From: JALYGY01 sp963800975
GTDB taxonomy: Bacteria; Actinomycetota; Rubrobacteria; Rubrobacterales; Rubrobacteraceae
DNA length: 64,000 nt
Reading direction: 5' to 3'
Assembly (NCBI GenBank): GCA_963800975.1
Contig: CAWDDB010000021.1
Coordinates: 124,001-188,000 of the forward strand
Part shown: positions 17,308-25,343 of the stretch, in pieces
How positions within the stretch are numbered: position 1 is the first letter of the stretch
Layout of the letters: each line of letters begins with the position of its first letter
The notes under the pieces: generated by a model
Told to the model about the DNA's origin: nothing
The model's input: only the letters and a program-made list of their open reading frames with translations
The model's database searches: none
Position numbers and translations under genes: made by a program

Positions 17308-17368
17308 GGTCGTCCCAGAGTGTACCAGGGCGCCGGCGTTCCAACTAGCCACAAACTGGCGCAAAGGT

Positions 17369-17374
17369 TATACT
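17369..17374 (+). promoter_or_regulatory. Possible -10 box for the RnfC/NuoF-like gene
   Basis: TATACT lies 46 bases before the GTG at 17420. No good -35 box is seen. A short palindrome (GCGGTTTGCAACCGC, 17392-17406) would fall in the 5' leader. Confidence 0.35.
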
Positions 17375-17391
17375 GCGCGTAACAGTTAGGC

Positions 17392-17406
17392 GCGGTTTGC
17401 AACCGC
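17392..17406. repeat. Palindrome family, copy 2 (variant)
   Basis: GCGGTTTGCAACCGC, a 6-bp stem with a 3-base loop, resembles the GCGGTTCGCGAACCGC family. It lies in the leader of the RnfC/NuoF-like gene. Confidence 0.5.
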
Positions 17407-17419
17407 AAGTACCTGAAAC

Positions 17420-18559
17420 GTGGATCTTACGGAGGCGAAGATTTTGGCAGAGTTGAAGCAGCGCACTCTCGATGAGGTAAAGGCGCTAAGCAAGGACGAG
17501 GCCGTCGAGATCATGCGCCAGGCCGGCATCGTGGGGGCTGGGGGTGGCGGCTTCCCGACGTACTTCAAGTACAAGAACCCGCAGCCGCGTTTGATCGTCA
17601 ACTGCACGGAGTCGGAGCCGGGCTACTGGGCGGACAAGATGGTCCACCGGGAGTACTTCGACGAGTTCCTCGAGCTGTACGACGCCCTCAAGGCGATCTT
17701 CGGGATCAAAGAGGTCATCATGGGCGTCCACTTCAAGGACGAGGAGTGGTTCAAGCGTTACGACGATAACGCCGACGGGCTCTACGAGGTCGTCCACGTG
17801 GCGGACAAGTACTCGATGGGCGAGGAGAAGACGCTCATCAAGAACATCTTCTACGAGGACAAGGAGAAATGGGTGCCGCGCCGGGTGGAGCTGCCCGACG
17901 GCAACAAGCGCCCAGGGCTCCCGCTCGACGCCGGGCACGTCGTCAACAACTCCGAGACGCTGCTCAACATGTACAACGCCCTCTTCTTCGGCAAGCCGGT
18001 TACCACCAAGTACCTGCAGGTGTTCGGCCCCGACCTGCCGCTGCACCTGTACGAGGTCCCGCTGGGGTCGTCTGCCACGGAGATACTCTCCCTCTCCGGC
18101 GTGGACGTGGACGCCGAGGCCGGCAAGCTCTCCGTCATAGACGGCGGGCCGTACCTGAACGAGATGGGCATCGAGTCGCTGGGCGAGGGAGACGCCTTCG
18201 TGCGGCGCACGACCAACGGTTTCCTGGTCATCCCGAAGGGCGTGGCGAGCAAGGAGTACGCGGGGATCAAGACCAAGCAGCCAGAAGGCGTGGTCTCGCT
18301 TGTCGGCAAGGTCAGCGGCGTGAACGTGCCGCTCGGCGGCCGCTTCCTGAAGCCCGCCACCCCGCTTGTCTCCGGGGGCGACGAGGTCGCTTTCGCGCAG
18401 AAGATCGGTGAGCCCGTCGACGAGGGCTTCTCCATCGGCGTCTGGTCCAGCATGGACGGCACCGTCTCCTCCATCGAGGACGAGGTAGTCGCGATCAGCG
18501 GCGGCGAAGCCTTCAAGCAGGAAGCAGAGGCAGAAGCAGAGGCAGAAGCGGCTAGGTAG
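17420..18559 (+). CDS. RnfC/NuoF-like flavoprotein (Complex I 51-kDa and SLBB domains)
   Basis: This 379-residue protein has GIVGAGGGGFPTYFKY near residues 32-47, the glycine-rich FMN/NADH site of RnfC, NuoF and related subunits. LIVNCTESEPGYWADK follows at about 55-70. The later SGVDVDAEAG and IDGGPYLNEMG segments fit the SLBB and barrel-sandwich parts. The C-terminal iron-sulfur motif of RnfC or NuoF is missing; instead the protein ends in an (AE)n tail. It would be an electron-transfer module that docks on a partner, but no Rnf, Nuo or reductase genes are nearby. Its electron donor and acceptor are therefore unknown. Confidence 0.75.
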   Translation: MDLTEAKILAELKQRTLDEVKALSKDEAVEIMRQAGIVGAGGGGFPTYFKYKNPQPRLIVNCTESEPGYWADKMVHREYFDEFLELYDALKAIFGIKEVIMGVHFKDEEWFKRYDDNADGLYEVVHVADKYSMGEEKTLIKNIFYEDKEKWVPRRVELPDGNKRPGLPLDAGHVVNNSETLLNMYNALFFGKPVTTKYLQVFGPDLPLHLYEVPLGSSATEILSLSGVDVDAEAGKLSVIDGGPYLNEMGIESLGEGDAFVRRTTNGFLVIPKGVASKEYAGIKTKQPEGVVSLVGKVSGVNVPLGGRFLKPATPLVSGGDEVAFAQKIGEPVDEGFSIGVWSSMDGTVSSIEDEVVAISGGEAFKQEAEAEAEAEAAR

Positions 18560-18749
18560 CTTAGGCTTCGCCTGAGCTAGCACGCCTCCTTCGGAGGCTT
18601 GTCAGCTTTTTGGCTCAGGCGGAAGCCTTCTTGCTGAAAGCGAGACAGGCGAAGCCTGCCGAAGCGTGCTGAGAGCGAGGGTCTGCGAAGCGGGCCCTAT
18701 GCGTGCTGACAAGCGAAGCCCGGCGGCAAGCCGGGCGTAGCGTGCTTTC
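18560..18749. repeat. Modular hairpin repeat block C
   Basis: The 190 bases between convergent genes are a string of small hairpins: AGGCTTCGCCT, GCCTCCTTCGGAGGC and GCCCGGCGGCAAGCCGGGC. They alternate with the units CTTGTCAGC, GCGTGCTGAGAGCG and GCGTGCTGACAAGCG. No reading frame of interest is seen. Confidence 0.7.
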
Positions 18750-19610
18750 CTAGCTTTGTTCTCCGCCGTTCTGGCGGGGCAAGAAGCTCTGGGCCTGCTG
18801 GGAGAGGCGGGTTCGCAGGTCATCGAAGGTGATGCCCTTCAGGGACGGGAGCTCGAAGTCGCGGAGCATCCTGGTCAGGACGCCGCTGCCGCCGAGTTCG
18901 ATCCACTCCTCGACCCGCATCCGGGCGAGGGTCTCGACGACCTTGACCCAGCGCACCGGCGCGACCATCTGGTTCTTGAAGGCCTCTTTGACCCCCTCGG
19001 CGCTCGTTAGCACCGAACCGTCTATGGCGCTCACGATCGGGACCTCCGGCTTGCGGAACTCGACGGCATCGAGGACCCCGCGCATCTTCTCGCTGGCCGC
19101 GGCCACGTAGGGGGAGTGTGCTGCGAAGGAGACGTTGAGTGGCACCTTGCGGCCCCGGATCCTGGACACCGCGTCGCCCAAGGCGTCGCGCAGCCCGGAG
19201 ACGACCGTCTGTCGCGGGGAGTTGTAGTTGGCGACCACGGAGCCCTCCGTCGCGCCGAGGGCTTTCTCTACCTCCTCGGGGTCAGCCCTGAGGATGGCTA
19301 CCATGCCGCCCGGGGTGTTGCGCGCGGCCTCAGCGAGAAAGCGATCCCTCTCCGCGACGAGCCAGAGTCCGGTCTCGAAGTCGAAGCACCCGGCGGCGTA
19401 GGCGGCGCCGTACTCCCCGAGCGAGTGCCCGGCCACCACGTCTGGGCGCACGAGCAGCTCCCGGCTCTCGTCGGCGTCCTGGACCGCGCGGGCGAAGAGC
19501 TTGACCTGGTCGGGGATGCGCTCTCCCACGACGCGACGGATCCTGGGCAGCACATCCGCCGCGGGCTCCGCCACACCGCCGCCCTGGCCTGGGAATACGA
19601 AAGCTCTCAT
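18750..19610 (-). CDS. Malonyl-CoA:ACP transacylase-like protein (FabD family, short)
   Basis: A 286-residue acyltransferase with FPGQG at the start, the nucleophile elbow GHSLGEYGAAYAAG (catalytic Ser near residue 63) and FAAHSPYV with the catalytic His near 167. NSPRQTVVSG is also a family mark. Compared with a usual FabD of about 310 residues, it lacks some 25-30 residues between the GQG motif and GHSLGEY, and the usual Gln after GQG is Gly. It may be a working but trimmed enzyme or have other specificity. It stands alone, with no fatty-acid genes next to it. Confidence 0.82.
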   Translation of the reverse strand: MRAFVFPGQGGGVAEPAADVLPRIRRVVGERIPDQVKLFARAVQDADESRELLVRPDVVAGHSLGEYGAAYAAGCFDFETGLWLVAERDRFLAEAARNTPGGMVAILRADPEEVEKALGATEGSVVANYNSPRQTVVSGLRDALGDAVSRIRGRKVPLNVSFAAHSPYVAAASEKMRGVLDAVEFRKPEVPIVSAIDGSVLTSAEGVKEAFKNQMVAPVRWVKVVETLARMRVEEWIELGGSGVLTRMLRDFELPSLKGITFDDLRTRLSQQAQSFLPRQNGGEQS

Positions 19611-19976
19611 CTTCTCGCCAACCTCTGGGTCATGCCTTACCTATACGTCCACGCTTGCCCCGAGTTGCAACCGGCGCAGGAATGCCGGTTTTACCACAGA
19701 ACCGGGTAGCTTAATAGGGCTGTAACGACTGGATAGCACGCTAGTGCGCACGCTGCAGCAGACTGCGTCTCACTTCCGCTTGTCAGCTTATCGGCTCGCG
19801 CTAGCCGATAAGCTGACAAGCCGCCCCCTCGAGACGAAGCCGAGGGGAGGCGGCGTGCTGAGAAGCGAGCCCTTGCAAAGGGCGACGCGTGCTGAGAAGC
19901 GGAGGCGTTAGCCGGAGCGTGCTGACAAGCTGCCTGCAAGGCAGCGTGCGGCATCCGATTGCTTCCGTGATGCCCT
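19611..19976. other. Intergenic stretch between the FabD-like gene and the lipid kinase
   Basis: The first ~125 bases should carry the FabD-like gene's promoter, though I see no clear boxes. The rest (19740-19965) is repeat block D. No protein-coding gene is supported. Confidence 0.7.
19740..19965. repeat. Modular hairpin repeat block D
   Basis: This is the largest block. It contains a perfect 19-bp inverted repeat (19778-19796 with 19803-19821, loop CGCGCT). Further small hairpins follow, such as CCCTTGCAAAGGG and CTGCCTGCAAGGCAG. They are separated by GCGTGCTGAGAAGCG and GCGTGCTGACAAGC units. The first 48 bases match block B. Confidence 0.75.
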
Positions 19977-20963
19977 TTACGGTGCTACCACGCGCAGCGC
20001 GCCCGGCAGCACCCTGGCCCGAAAGGCGCGGGTCGGCGCGAGGATCTCGCCGTCGACGTGCGCGGGCACCTCCTTTGCCAGCTCCACCTCTACCATTCGC
20101 GCCCTCGCCAGGTGCACCTTCGGGTGCCGCTGCAGCGTGCCGCCGAGCGCCGCCGGTATCAGGCGCAAGACCTCGGCGCGGTCGACCTCCTCGGACCAGA
20201 CCACGTCGAAGAGCCCGTCGTCCAACCTGGCATCCGGCGCGAGCCGGAACCTCGCGCCAAAGGTGGTGCCGAGGGCCACCGCCACGAGTATGGTCCTGGT
20301 TTGGATAACGTCCCCCTCGTCGAGCCGGAGCGTGGCGTCGTGGCACCGGAACCCCCAGAGCAGCCTCCCCACGCTCCACAGGTACCTGCCCGTTCCCCCG
20401 AGCAACGCCGGCGCCTCCTTTACTCCCGCCGCGACCTCCGCGTCGAAGCCGATACCAAGCCCGTTGTTGAAGCGGATCCCGTCCACCTCACCCGCGTCCA
20501 CGGCGCGGATCTTCCCCGCGGCGAGCACCTCGAGCGCCCGTTCGAGATCGACGCCGATCCCTAGCGCCTTGACGTAGTCGTTGCCGCTTCCCACCGGCAG
20601 CACTCCCAGGGTCAGGTCCCTCCCAACGCACGCCCCGGCGACCTCGTGCACCGTGCCGTCCCCACCCAACGCAACCACGAGCGCCCCATCGGGTAGCCCC
20701 CCGACGATGCGGCCCGCGTGCCCCGACCCGCGCGTCGGGTGCCACACCGCCTCGATTCCACGCCCCTCCAGGAACCGCGAGACCGCCGCGCGCCTCGTCG
20801 CCGCCCGCCCCCTGTCGGCCGCCGGGTTGAGCACCAGGTGTACCCGTCTCCTCTGCAAGTCAGGGTGAACATACCAGAACCTCCGGTGTCGAGTCTCGGT
20901 ACGGGTATAAGGCTGGATCCTAGCGTGAGGCTTGGGTCGCCTGGGCCGCGGGCAGACCCCCAC
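19977..20963 (-). CDS. Diacylglycerol kinase family lipid kinase (DagK/YegS-like)
   Basis: The catalytic domain has VHLVLNPAADRGRA near residues 41-54, the GGDGTVHEV motif near 98 with LGVLPVGSGNDYVKALG shortly after, and the C-terminal lobe with FNNGLGIGFDAEV, all hallmarks of DAGK_cat proteins. It would phosphorylate a lipid such as diacylglycerol, undecaprenol or a sphingoid base using ATP. The GTG at 20963 has GGAGGATG upstream, yet the first ~35 residues look unlike protein. A TTG at 20858 would give a more typical N-terminus, so the start is uncertain. Confidence 0.85.
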   Translation of the reverse strand: MGVCPRPRRPKPHARIQPYTRTETRHRRFWYVHPDLQRRRVHLVLNPAADRGRAATRRAAVSRFLEGRGIEAVWHPTRGSGHAGRIVGGLPDGALVVALGGDGTVHEVAGACVGRDLTLGVLPVGSGNDYVKALGIGVDLERALEVLAAGKIRAVDAGEVDGIRFNNGLGIGFDAEVAAGVKEAPALLGGTGRYLWSVGRLLWGFRCHDATLRLDEGDVIQTRTILVAVALGTTFGARFRLAPDARLDDGLFDVVWSEEVDRAEVLRLIPAALGGTLQRHPKVHLARARMVEVELAKEVPAHVDGEILAPTRAFRARVLPGALRVVAP

Positions 20964-21156
20964 ACCATCCTCCGCGCGCCGTCCGGAGACGCGGATCGTC
21001 TACCCTTCCACGGGTCGTCCCAGCGACGGGCTACGTTTGCGGGAAAAACGTCTCCGAGCTGCTCTGCCGCAGGGGACCCGTGGTTGCGCGAGGCCAGCGT
21101 CGACCCCTATTCCATATTAGCCTGAAGGATAGGTACAGACTGTCCCTGGTCGCCGG

Positions 21157-21741
21157 GTGAGAGTCGCGCGGGATCTGGAAACGAGTACAATACGGTCCTA
21201 CATGGCGAGCGCGACGGAAAATTGCCTGCATCTGTGGGGCTTGCGTCCTTCCGCGCGATCTCGATACATGTGCCCGGCCTGTGGGGAGGACATGGACTTC
21301 GAGGGCGTGGCCCGGTGGGTTCGGAGGGCCGAGAGGGCCCGCGACAAGGCTTATTCTCTGGTTGAAGGTGACGGGTTCGACGACATCGTGCGCGAGGAGT
21401 TGCAAAGGGAAGTCTACCGCAGGCGGAAGGTGATGTACGACGTGCAGAGCGTACCCCGAGTGGCGACGGTGAGGCCCGAGATGATCCTGGTCATATACGA
21501 GGTCGGGAGCGCGACCTACGAGTGCCGGATCTTCTACAAGGAGCCGCGGCCCGCGGGGGTTGTGGAGCAGCTCAACGTGGAGGCCGGGTGGCGCACTATC
21601 CTGGATCTACGCACCGATCCCGACCCGGTAGTGCGGCTTGTCTCCGAGAAGGTAGAGGAGTTCCACGTCTTGCGCGGCAAGTTCTCGGACGATGGCGACC
21701 CGGCCCCCCGCAGGCGCGTTTTCTACGCCAACGAGTTCTAG
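21157..21741 (+). CDS. Uncharacterised protein with a CxxC pair
   Basis: I do not recognise this 194-residue protein. An inner ATG at 21202 (MASATENCLHLWG) lies ten bases after a TACAAT box at 21186-21191 and may be the real, leaderless start. Early on it has MCPACGEDMDFEG, which could bind a metal. The rest is a mixed alpha/beta domain with a basic helix (EELQREVYRRRK) and a beta-rich part (MILVIYEVGSATYECRIFY). No signal peptide or membrane helix. Genes on both sides face other directions, so context does not help. Confidence 0.6.
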   Translation: MRVARDLETSTIRSYMASATENCLHLWGLRPSARSRYMCPACGEDMDFEGVARWVRRAERARDKAYSLVEGDGFDDIVREELQREVYRRRKVMYDVQSVPRVATVRPEMILVIYEVGSATYECRIFYKEPRPAGVVEQLNVEAGWRTILDLRTDPDPVVRLVSEKVEEFHVLRGKFSDDGDPAPRRRVFYANEF

Positions 21742-21955
21742 AGCACCGCTTCGTATCATTAATCGGAGCGCGACGGCCGAGTTGTCGGCGTCGCCAAATG
21801 TTAGTTGCGCGCGAGTCGCCCGAAGAGCGCCTGCCAGGGCGTTGACGAACCGGAGGCCCCTGATGCGTGGCTTCCGTAGCCTCCTGGCACTGGCTTTCGT
21901 TTCGACCGGCGGCTAGAATAGGTCGGCCGTTGGCGGGTTACCGGGACGAGGTGAG

Positions 21956-22048
21956 ATGAGCGGGAACAACTTCATAGCGCTGGTCGTTATGATCCTGATA
22001 CTGCTCTTCATCCTGATGTCCGTCGGTCCGCTAATCTCCGCATTCTGA
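21956..22048 (+). CDS. 30-residue single-helix membrane microprotein
   Basis: An ATG at 21956 with GAGGTGAG directly upstream opens a 30-codon frame ending at TGA 22046-22048. After SGNNF the product is one hydrophobic helix (IALVVMILILLFILM) with a short SVGPLISAF tail. The good ribosome site, the clean helix and a TAGAAT box at 21914-21919 support a real gene. Its 3' end overlaps the end of the convergent thpR gene by 18 bases. Function unknown; such peptides often regulate membrane complexes. Confidence 0.55.
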   Translation: MSGNNFIALVVMILILLFILMSVGPLISAF

Positions 22049-22579
22049 GAGAGGGTAAGCCGCCAGGGTAGAGTAGGTGGCGCCGCCGCCGAGCACGCTC
22101 TCCACCAGCTCCAACCGTCTAACCCGGAAGCCGGGTACTTGCGGGCTGGCCCCCGGCGTCTCCAGCGTGGCGGGGCGCCCCCGTGCCCGGCCGAGGGTCA
22201 GGTGGGGGACGTAGGGCCGGCCTTCGCGCTCGAAGCCGAGGGGCTTCAACGAGTCTTCCACGTCCGCCGCGAGGGAGATCAGGCTGTCCGAGCCTTCGCC
22301 GATCCCCGCCCACAGGATGCGTGCCCTCCTCGGGGAAGGAAACGCCCCGAAGCCGGAGATATTCGCTTCGAACGGCTCGTGCCTGGTGCGGAGCGGCTCG
22401 AGCGCCTGGGTGACCCGATTCAGGTCGGATTCGGCCAGGTCGCCCAGGAACTTGAGCGTAAGGTGGACGTTGGCCGCGGGCGTGAGGCGGACCGCACCGT
22501 GTACGGGCAGATCGCGCGCGGCGTCGGCCAACGCCTCCCGGGTCTCGGGTGGCGGGAAGACGGCGACGAAGACCCGCAT
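22031..22579 (-). CDS. thpR: RNA 2',3'-cyclic phosphodiesterase (ThpR/LigT family)
   Basis: This 182-residue protein is a 2H phosphoesterase. The two HxTx motifs are HLTLKFLGD near residue 39 and HLTLGRARG near residue 127. The N-terminal RVFVAVFPPPETREAL and the central ISGFGAFPSPRRARILW are also typical. It opens 2',3'-cyclic phosphate ends of RNA to 2'-phosphate. Size is normal. The larB gene ends six bases before its ATG on the same strand, so they may be one unit. Confidence 0.9.
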   Translation of the reverse strand: MRVFVAVFPPPETREALADAARDLPVHGAVRLTPAANVHLTLKFLGDLAESDLNRVTQALEPLRTRHEPFEANISGFGAFPSPRRARILWAGIGEGSDSLISLAADVEDSLKPLGFEREGRPYVPHLTLGRARGRPATLETPGASPQVPGFRVRRLELVESVLGGGATYSTLAAYPLSECGD

Positions 22580-22585
22580 GTGGGC

Positions 22586-23404
22586 TCAGCCGGGGTGGGA
22601 TCCGGCGCCGTTGCCCCCGGCTTCGCCGGCGCGGCCGCGGGCCGCCCGGTTCGCGATGAGGGCAGCCGTGACCCCGGCCCCGACCCCGTTATCCACGTTC
22701 ACGACGGAGAGGCCGGGTGAGCAGGTCTGGAGCATACCCAGGATCGCGGCGGTGCCGTCGCCTCCCAAGCCGTAGCCCGTCGAGGTCGGCAGGCCCACGA
22801 CCGGCACGGCGACCAGGCTCGAGACGACGCTCGGCAGCGCCCCCTCCATCCCGGCCGCGACGATCACGCAGTCGGGGTCGAGGGCGCGGAGCTCCTCGAT
22901 GGGCGCCGCGAGGCGGTGTATCCCGGCGACCCCGACGTCCTGAAAGCTCCTGACGGTGGCGCCCATCTCGCGGGCGACGGCTATGGCCTCCTCCAGGACC
23001 GGCGCGTCCGAGGTGCCCGCGCTTATGGCGCCGATGCGGCCGCCCGAGGACTCGGGTTCTCCCGCACCGACGACCACGGCGCGGCCGGCCCTTCGTACGG
23101 GGGTCTCGGGCAGGGAGCGCTCGATCCGCGAGATCACCTCGGGCGAGGGGGCGCTGACGATAACGCGTCCCGAGGTGGGGAGGAGGGCCTCGCAGATACG
23201 GGCCACCTGCTCCGGAGTCTTGCCCCTGGCGTAGACGATCTCGGGCACGCCCTTGCGCGACCGGCGGCCGGAGTCCAGCACCGCGAACTCGTCCAGGTAG
23301 CGAACCTCACCGCTCCTCAGGCGGCCCGCGGCCGCGGAGGGTGATAGGGTGCCGGCGGCCACGGCCGCCAGAATCTTGTCGAGCTGTTCGGGTGAGTCGG
23401 GCAC
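22586..23404 (-). CDS. larB: Nickel-pincer cofactor biosynthesis protein LarB
   Basis: The real start is GTG 23404 (VPDSPEQLDKIL); an open frame further upstream is a shadow of the antiporter gene. About 272 residues, with an N-terminal RSGEVRYLDEFAVLDSGR segment and a C-terminal AIR-carboxylase-like domain containing ISAGTSDAPVLEEA, GVAGIHRLA, AAGMEGALPSVV and GLPTSTGYG. These are LarB signatures. LarB carboxylates and hydrolyses nicotinic acid adenine dinucleotide to start pincer cofactor synthesis for lactate-racemase-type enzymes. LarC and LarE are not in the window, but a LarA-like gene is at 55.2-56.5 kb. Confidence 0.9.
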   Translation of the reverse strand: MPDSPEQLDKILAAVAAGTLSPSAAAGRLRSGEVRYLDEFAVLDSGRRSRKGVPEIVYARGKTPEQVARICEALLPTSGRVIVSAPSPEVISRIERSLPETPVRRAGRAVVVGAGEPESSGGRIGAISAGTSDAPVLEEAIAVAREMGATVRSFQDVGVAGIHRLAAPIEELRALDPDCVIVAAGMEGALPSVVSSLVAVPVVGLPTSTGYGLGGDGTAAILGMLQTCSPGLSVVNVDNGVGAGVTAALIANRAARGRAGEAGGNGAGSHPG

Positions 23405-23422
23405 GGGGTTAAGTGTAACCCC
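23405..23422. promoter_or_regulatory. Operator-like palindrome between larB and the antiporter gene
   Basis: GGGGTTAAGTGTAACCCC has 7-bp perfect arms and a 4-base centre. It directly abuts the larB start and lies about 14 bases upstream of a TAGAAT box (23436-23441) that could serve the divergent antiporter gene. It could be a repressor site controlling both. Confidence 0.5.
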
Positions 23423-23477
23423 TGCTGCTGCGGGGTAGAATCCTCCGGTCCGACCCGGTAGTTCCAGAGAGGCGCCG

Positions 23478-24491
23478 ATGACGCTCACGATCATAGAGTT
23501 AGTGGTTTCCGCGGGCGTGATCGTGGCCGCAGCGGCCCTGTTTACCAACGCGATCGAGATCCTCGGCAACCGCCTGAATCTGGGCCAGGGGGCCATAGGG
23601 AGCGTGCTCGCCGCCGTCGGGACCGCGTTGCCAGAGACGATGATCCCCATCGTCGCCGTCGTTTCGATAATCTTTACCGGCAACACCGCCGCGGGGGAGG
23701 TAGGCGTGGGGGCGATCCTCGGAGCTCCGTTCCTCCTGGCGACGCTCGCCATGTTCGTGGTGGGGGCCGCGATCCAGGTGTTCCGGCGTCGCAGGGAGAG
23801 CGACGACGACGTCGTGATCGACGAAGGCACGGCCAAGCGCGACATGCTGTACTTCCTCGTGTTTCTCTCGCTGGGCGTCGCGGCTGGTCTCCTGCCCGTG
23901 CCCTTCTTCCTCAAGGTGATCCTTGCGGTCGTGCTGGTCCTGGCGTACGTGGCCCACGTCTGGCAGACCATCCGGCACGGCGGGGAGGGCATCGAAGAGC
24001 CGCCCGAGAGCCTGACGCTGTGGCCGTCGAGTTCGGACGCCCCGACGTGGGCCGTGATCGGGCAGGTGGTTGGGACGATCGCGGTGATGGGCGTGGGGGC
24101 CCACTTCTTCGTCGAGGGCGTGCAACACCTCTCCGAGGTCGCGGGCATACCGGCCGGGCTGATCGCGCTGGTGCTCGCGCCCCTGGCCACCGAGCTGCCC
24201 GAAAAGTTCAACTCCGTGATCTGGGTCCGCAGCGACAAGGACACCCTGGCCCTCGGCAACATAACCGGCGCGATGGTCTTCCAGAGCTCGATACCTGTAG
24301 CCCTGGGCCTCACGTTCACCACCTGGAGCCTCGACTTTCTCAGCGCCCTCTCCGCGGGGTTGGCGCTTATCGGCGGGGCGTACCTCTACCTGGTGGTCAG
24401 GAGGAAAGACCCTATCGAGAGCGAGTATCTGCTCTTCGGAGGGGCGTTGTACGCCGTGTTCATCGTGGCGGCGCTGGTGACCATCCTTTGA
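23478..24491 (+). CDS. Na+/Ca2+ antiporter family membrane protein (CaCA)
   Basis: A 337-residue membrane protein with about ten hydrophobic helices in two inverted halves. The alpha-1 repeat has GSVLAAVGTALPETMIPI near residues 41-58 and the alpha-2 repeat has APLATELPEKFNSV near 235-248, each with the ion-binding Glu. The central loop is charged (RRRRESDDDVV). It likely exchanges Na+ or H+ for Ca2+ or another divalent ion. The ATG has a GAGAGGCG site. It is divergent from larB. Confidence 0.87.
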   Translation: MTLTIIELVVSAGVIVAAAALFTNAIEILGNRLNLGQGAIGSVLAAVGTALPETMIPIVAVVSIIFTGNTAAGEVGVGAILGAPFLLATLAMFVVGAAIQVFRRRRESDDDVVIDEGTAKRDMLYFLVFLSLGVAAGLLPVPFFLKVILAVVLVLAYVAHVWQTIRHGGEGIEEPPESLTLWPSSSDAPTWAVIGQVVGTIAVMGVGAHFFVEGVQHLSEVAGIPAGLIALVLAPLATELPEKFNSVIWVRSDKDTLALGNITGAMVFQSSIPVALGLTFTTWSLDFLSALSAGLALIGGAYLYLVVRRKDPIESEYLLFGGALYAVFIVAALVTIL

Positions 24492-24519
24492 CGCCGGTGC
24501 GATGCAGAGCGGAGAGTGT

Positions 24520-24528
24520 TGGTAATAT
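24520..24528 (+). promoter_or_regulatory. Extended -10 promoter candidate before the TerC gene
   Basis: TGGTAATAT combines a TGn extension with a TAATAT -10 box. The leader to the TTG at 24604 would be about 70 bases. Confidence 0.35.
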
Positions 24529-24603
24529 GGGGGCAGCAAAGGTCGGCGGTGCGGGCGCGATGACGGTTCGTGTCGGGGCCGGGCTACGGAGGAGGATCAC
24601 ACG

Positions 24604-25296
24604 TTGTTAGACGCGGTTTTCTGGCTCGCGCTCGTCAAGGTACTCGCCGTCAACCTGATCCTCTCCGGCGACAACGCCGTCGTCATCGCCATGGCCGCCC
24701 GCAGCCTGCAGGGCAACCAGCGCCGGCAGGCGATCATCTGGGGCGCGGCCGGCGCCGTCGCGCTGCGACTTGTCTTCGCGGCCATCATCTCGTTCTTGCT
24801 CGAGATCCCCTTTTTGCAGGTCGCCGGCGGGCTGTTGCTGATCTGGATCGCCTGGAAGCTCGTGCACGACGAGGTCGAGGAGGGGGAGGAAAAGATAGAG
24901 GCCGGCCAGAGCGCCTGGCAGGCGATCAGGATAATCATCGTCGCAGACGCCGTGATGTCGCTGGACAACGTCATAGCGCTGGTCGGCGCCGCGAGGATAA
25001 ACGGCGAGGTCAGCTGGTTGCTCATGGGCATCGGCCTCGCGACCACGATTCCGCTCGTCGTCTTCGGGGCCGCGCTGCTAACCTCCCTGCTTGACCGGTT
25101 CCCGATCCTGATCTACGCGGGCGCCGCGCTCCTGATCTACATAGCCGTCGAGATGTTCTTCGCCGACGAGGTGCTCCACCACTACCTCGAGCCGTTCCTG
25201 AGCATCGAGTGGTTGATAGGGATCGCCGCCGCAGCGATTTTTACCCTTATCGCCTGGCTCTGGAAGAAGCGCTCCGACTCCGGGCAGGCCGCGTAA
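24604..25296 (+). CDS. TerC family membrane protein (YjbE/MneA-like metal exporter)
   Basis: The TTG start follows GGAGGATCACACG. The 230-residue product has seven membrane helices and the family's acidic transport motifs: LILSGDNAVVIAMA near residues 17-30 and DAVMSLDNVIALVG near 115-128. The short YjbE-type members are linked to manganese export and to loading of secreted proteins with metal. It follows a cation antiporter gene, which suggests shared ion homeostasis. A strong hairpin terminator lies after it. Confidence 0.87.
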   Translation: MLDAVFWLALVKVLAVNLILSGDNAVVIAMAARSLQGNQRRQAIIWGAAGAVALRLVFAAIISFLLEIPFLQVAGGLLLIWIAWKLVHDEVEEGEEKIEAGQSAWQAIRIIIVADAVMSLDNVIALVGAARINGEVSWLLMGIGLATTIPLVVFGAALLTSLLDRFPILIYAGAALLIYIAVEMFFADEVLHHYLEPFLSIEWLIGIAAAAIFTLIAWLWKKRSDSGQAA

Positions 25297-25343
25297 CGGA
25301 TCGCGAGGGTCCCGGCCGCTGGCTCGGCCGAGAACCGGAGATG

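Noticed and set aside
9716..19965. CRISPR array made of the repeat blocks
   Set aside because: Units are irregular in length and spacing and form hairpins; there are no uniform spacers and no cas genes.
21863..21916. 17-codon frame MRGFRSLLALAFVSTGG with a GGAGG site
   Set aside because: Too short and signal-like only; it ends at once, and nothing else supports it.
22586..24322. A 578-codon minus-strand frame that includes larB
   Set aside because: The first ~300 codons are antisense to the antiporter gene and low in protein character; larB starts at GTG 23404.
24529..24603. Possible yybP-ykoY manganese riboswitch before the TerC gene
   Set aside because: The leader is the right kind of place, but I cannot find the conserved GGGGAGUA and CAUAC elements.
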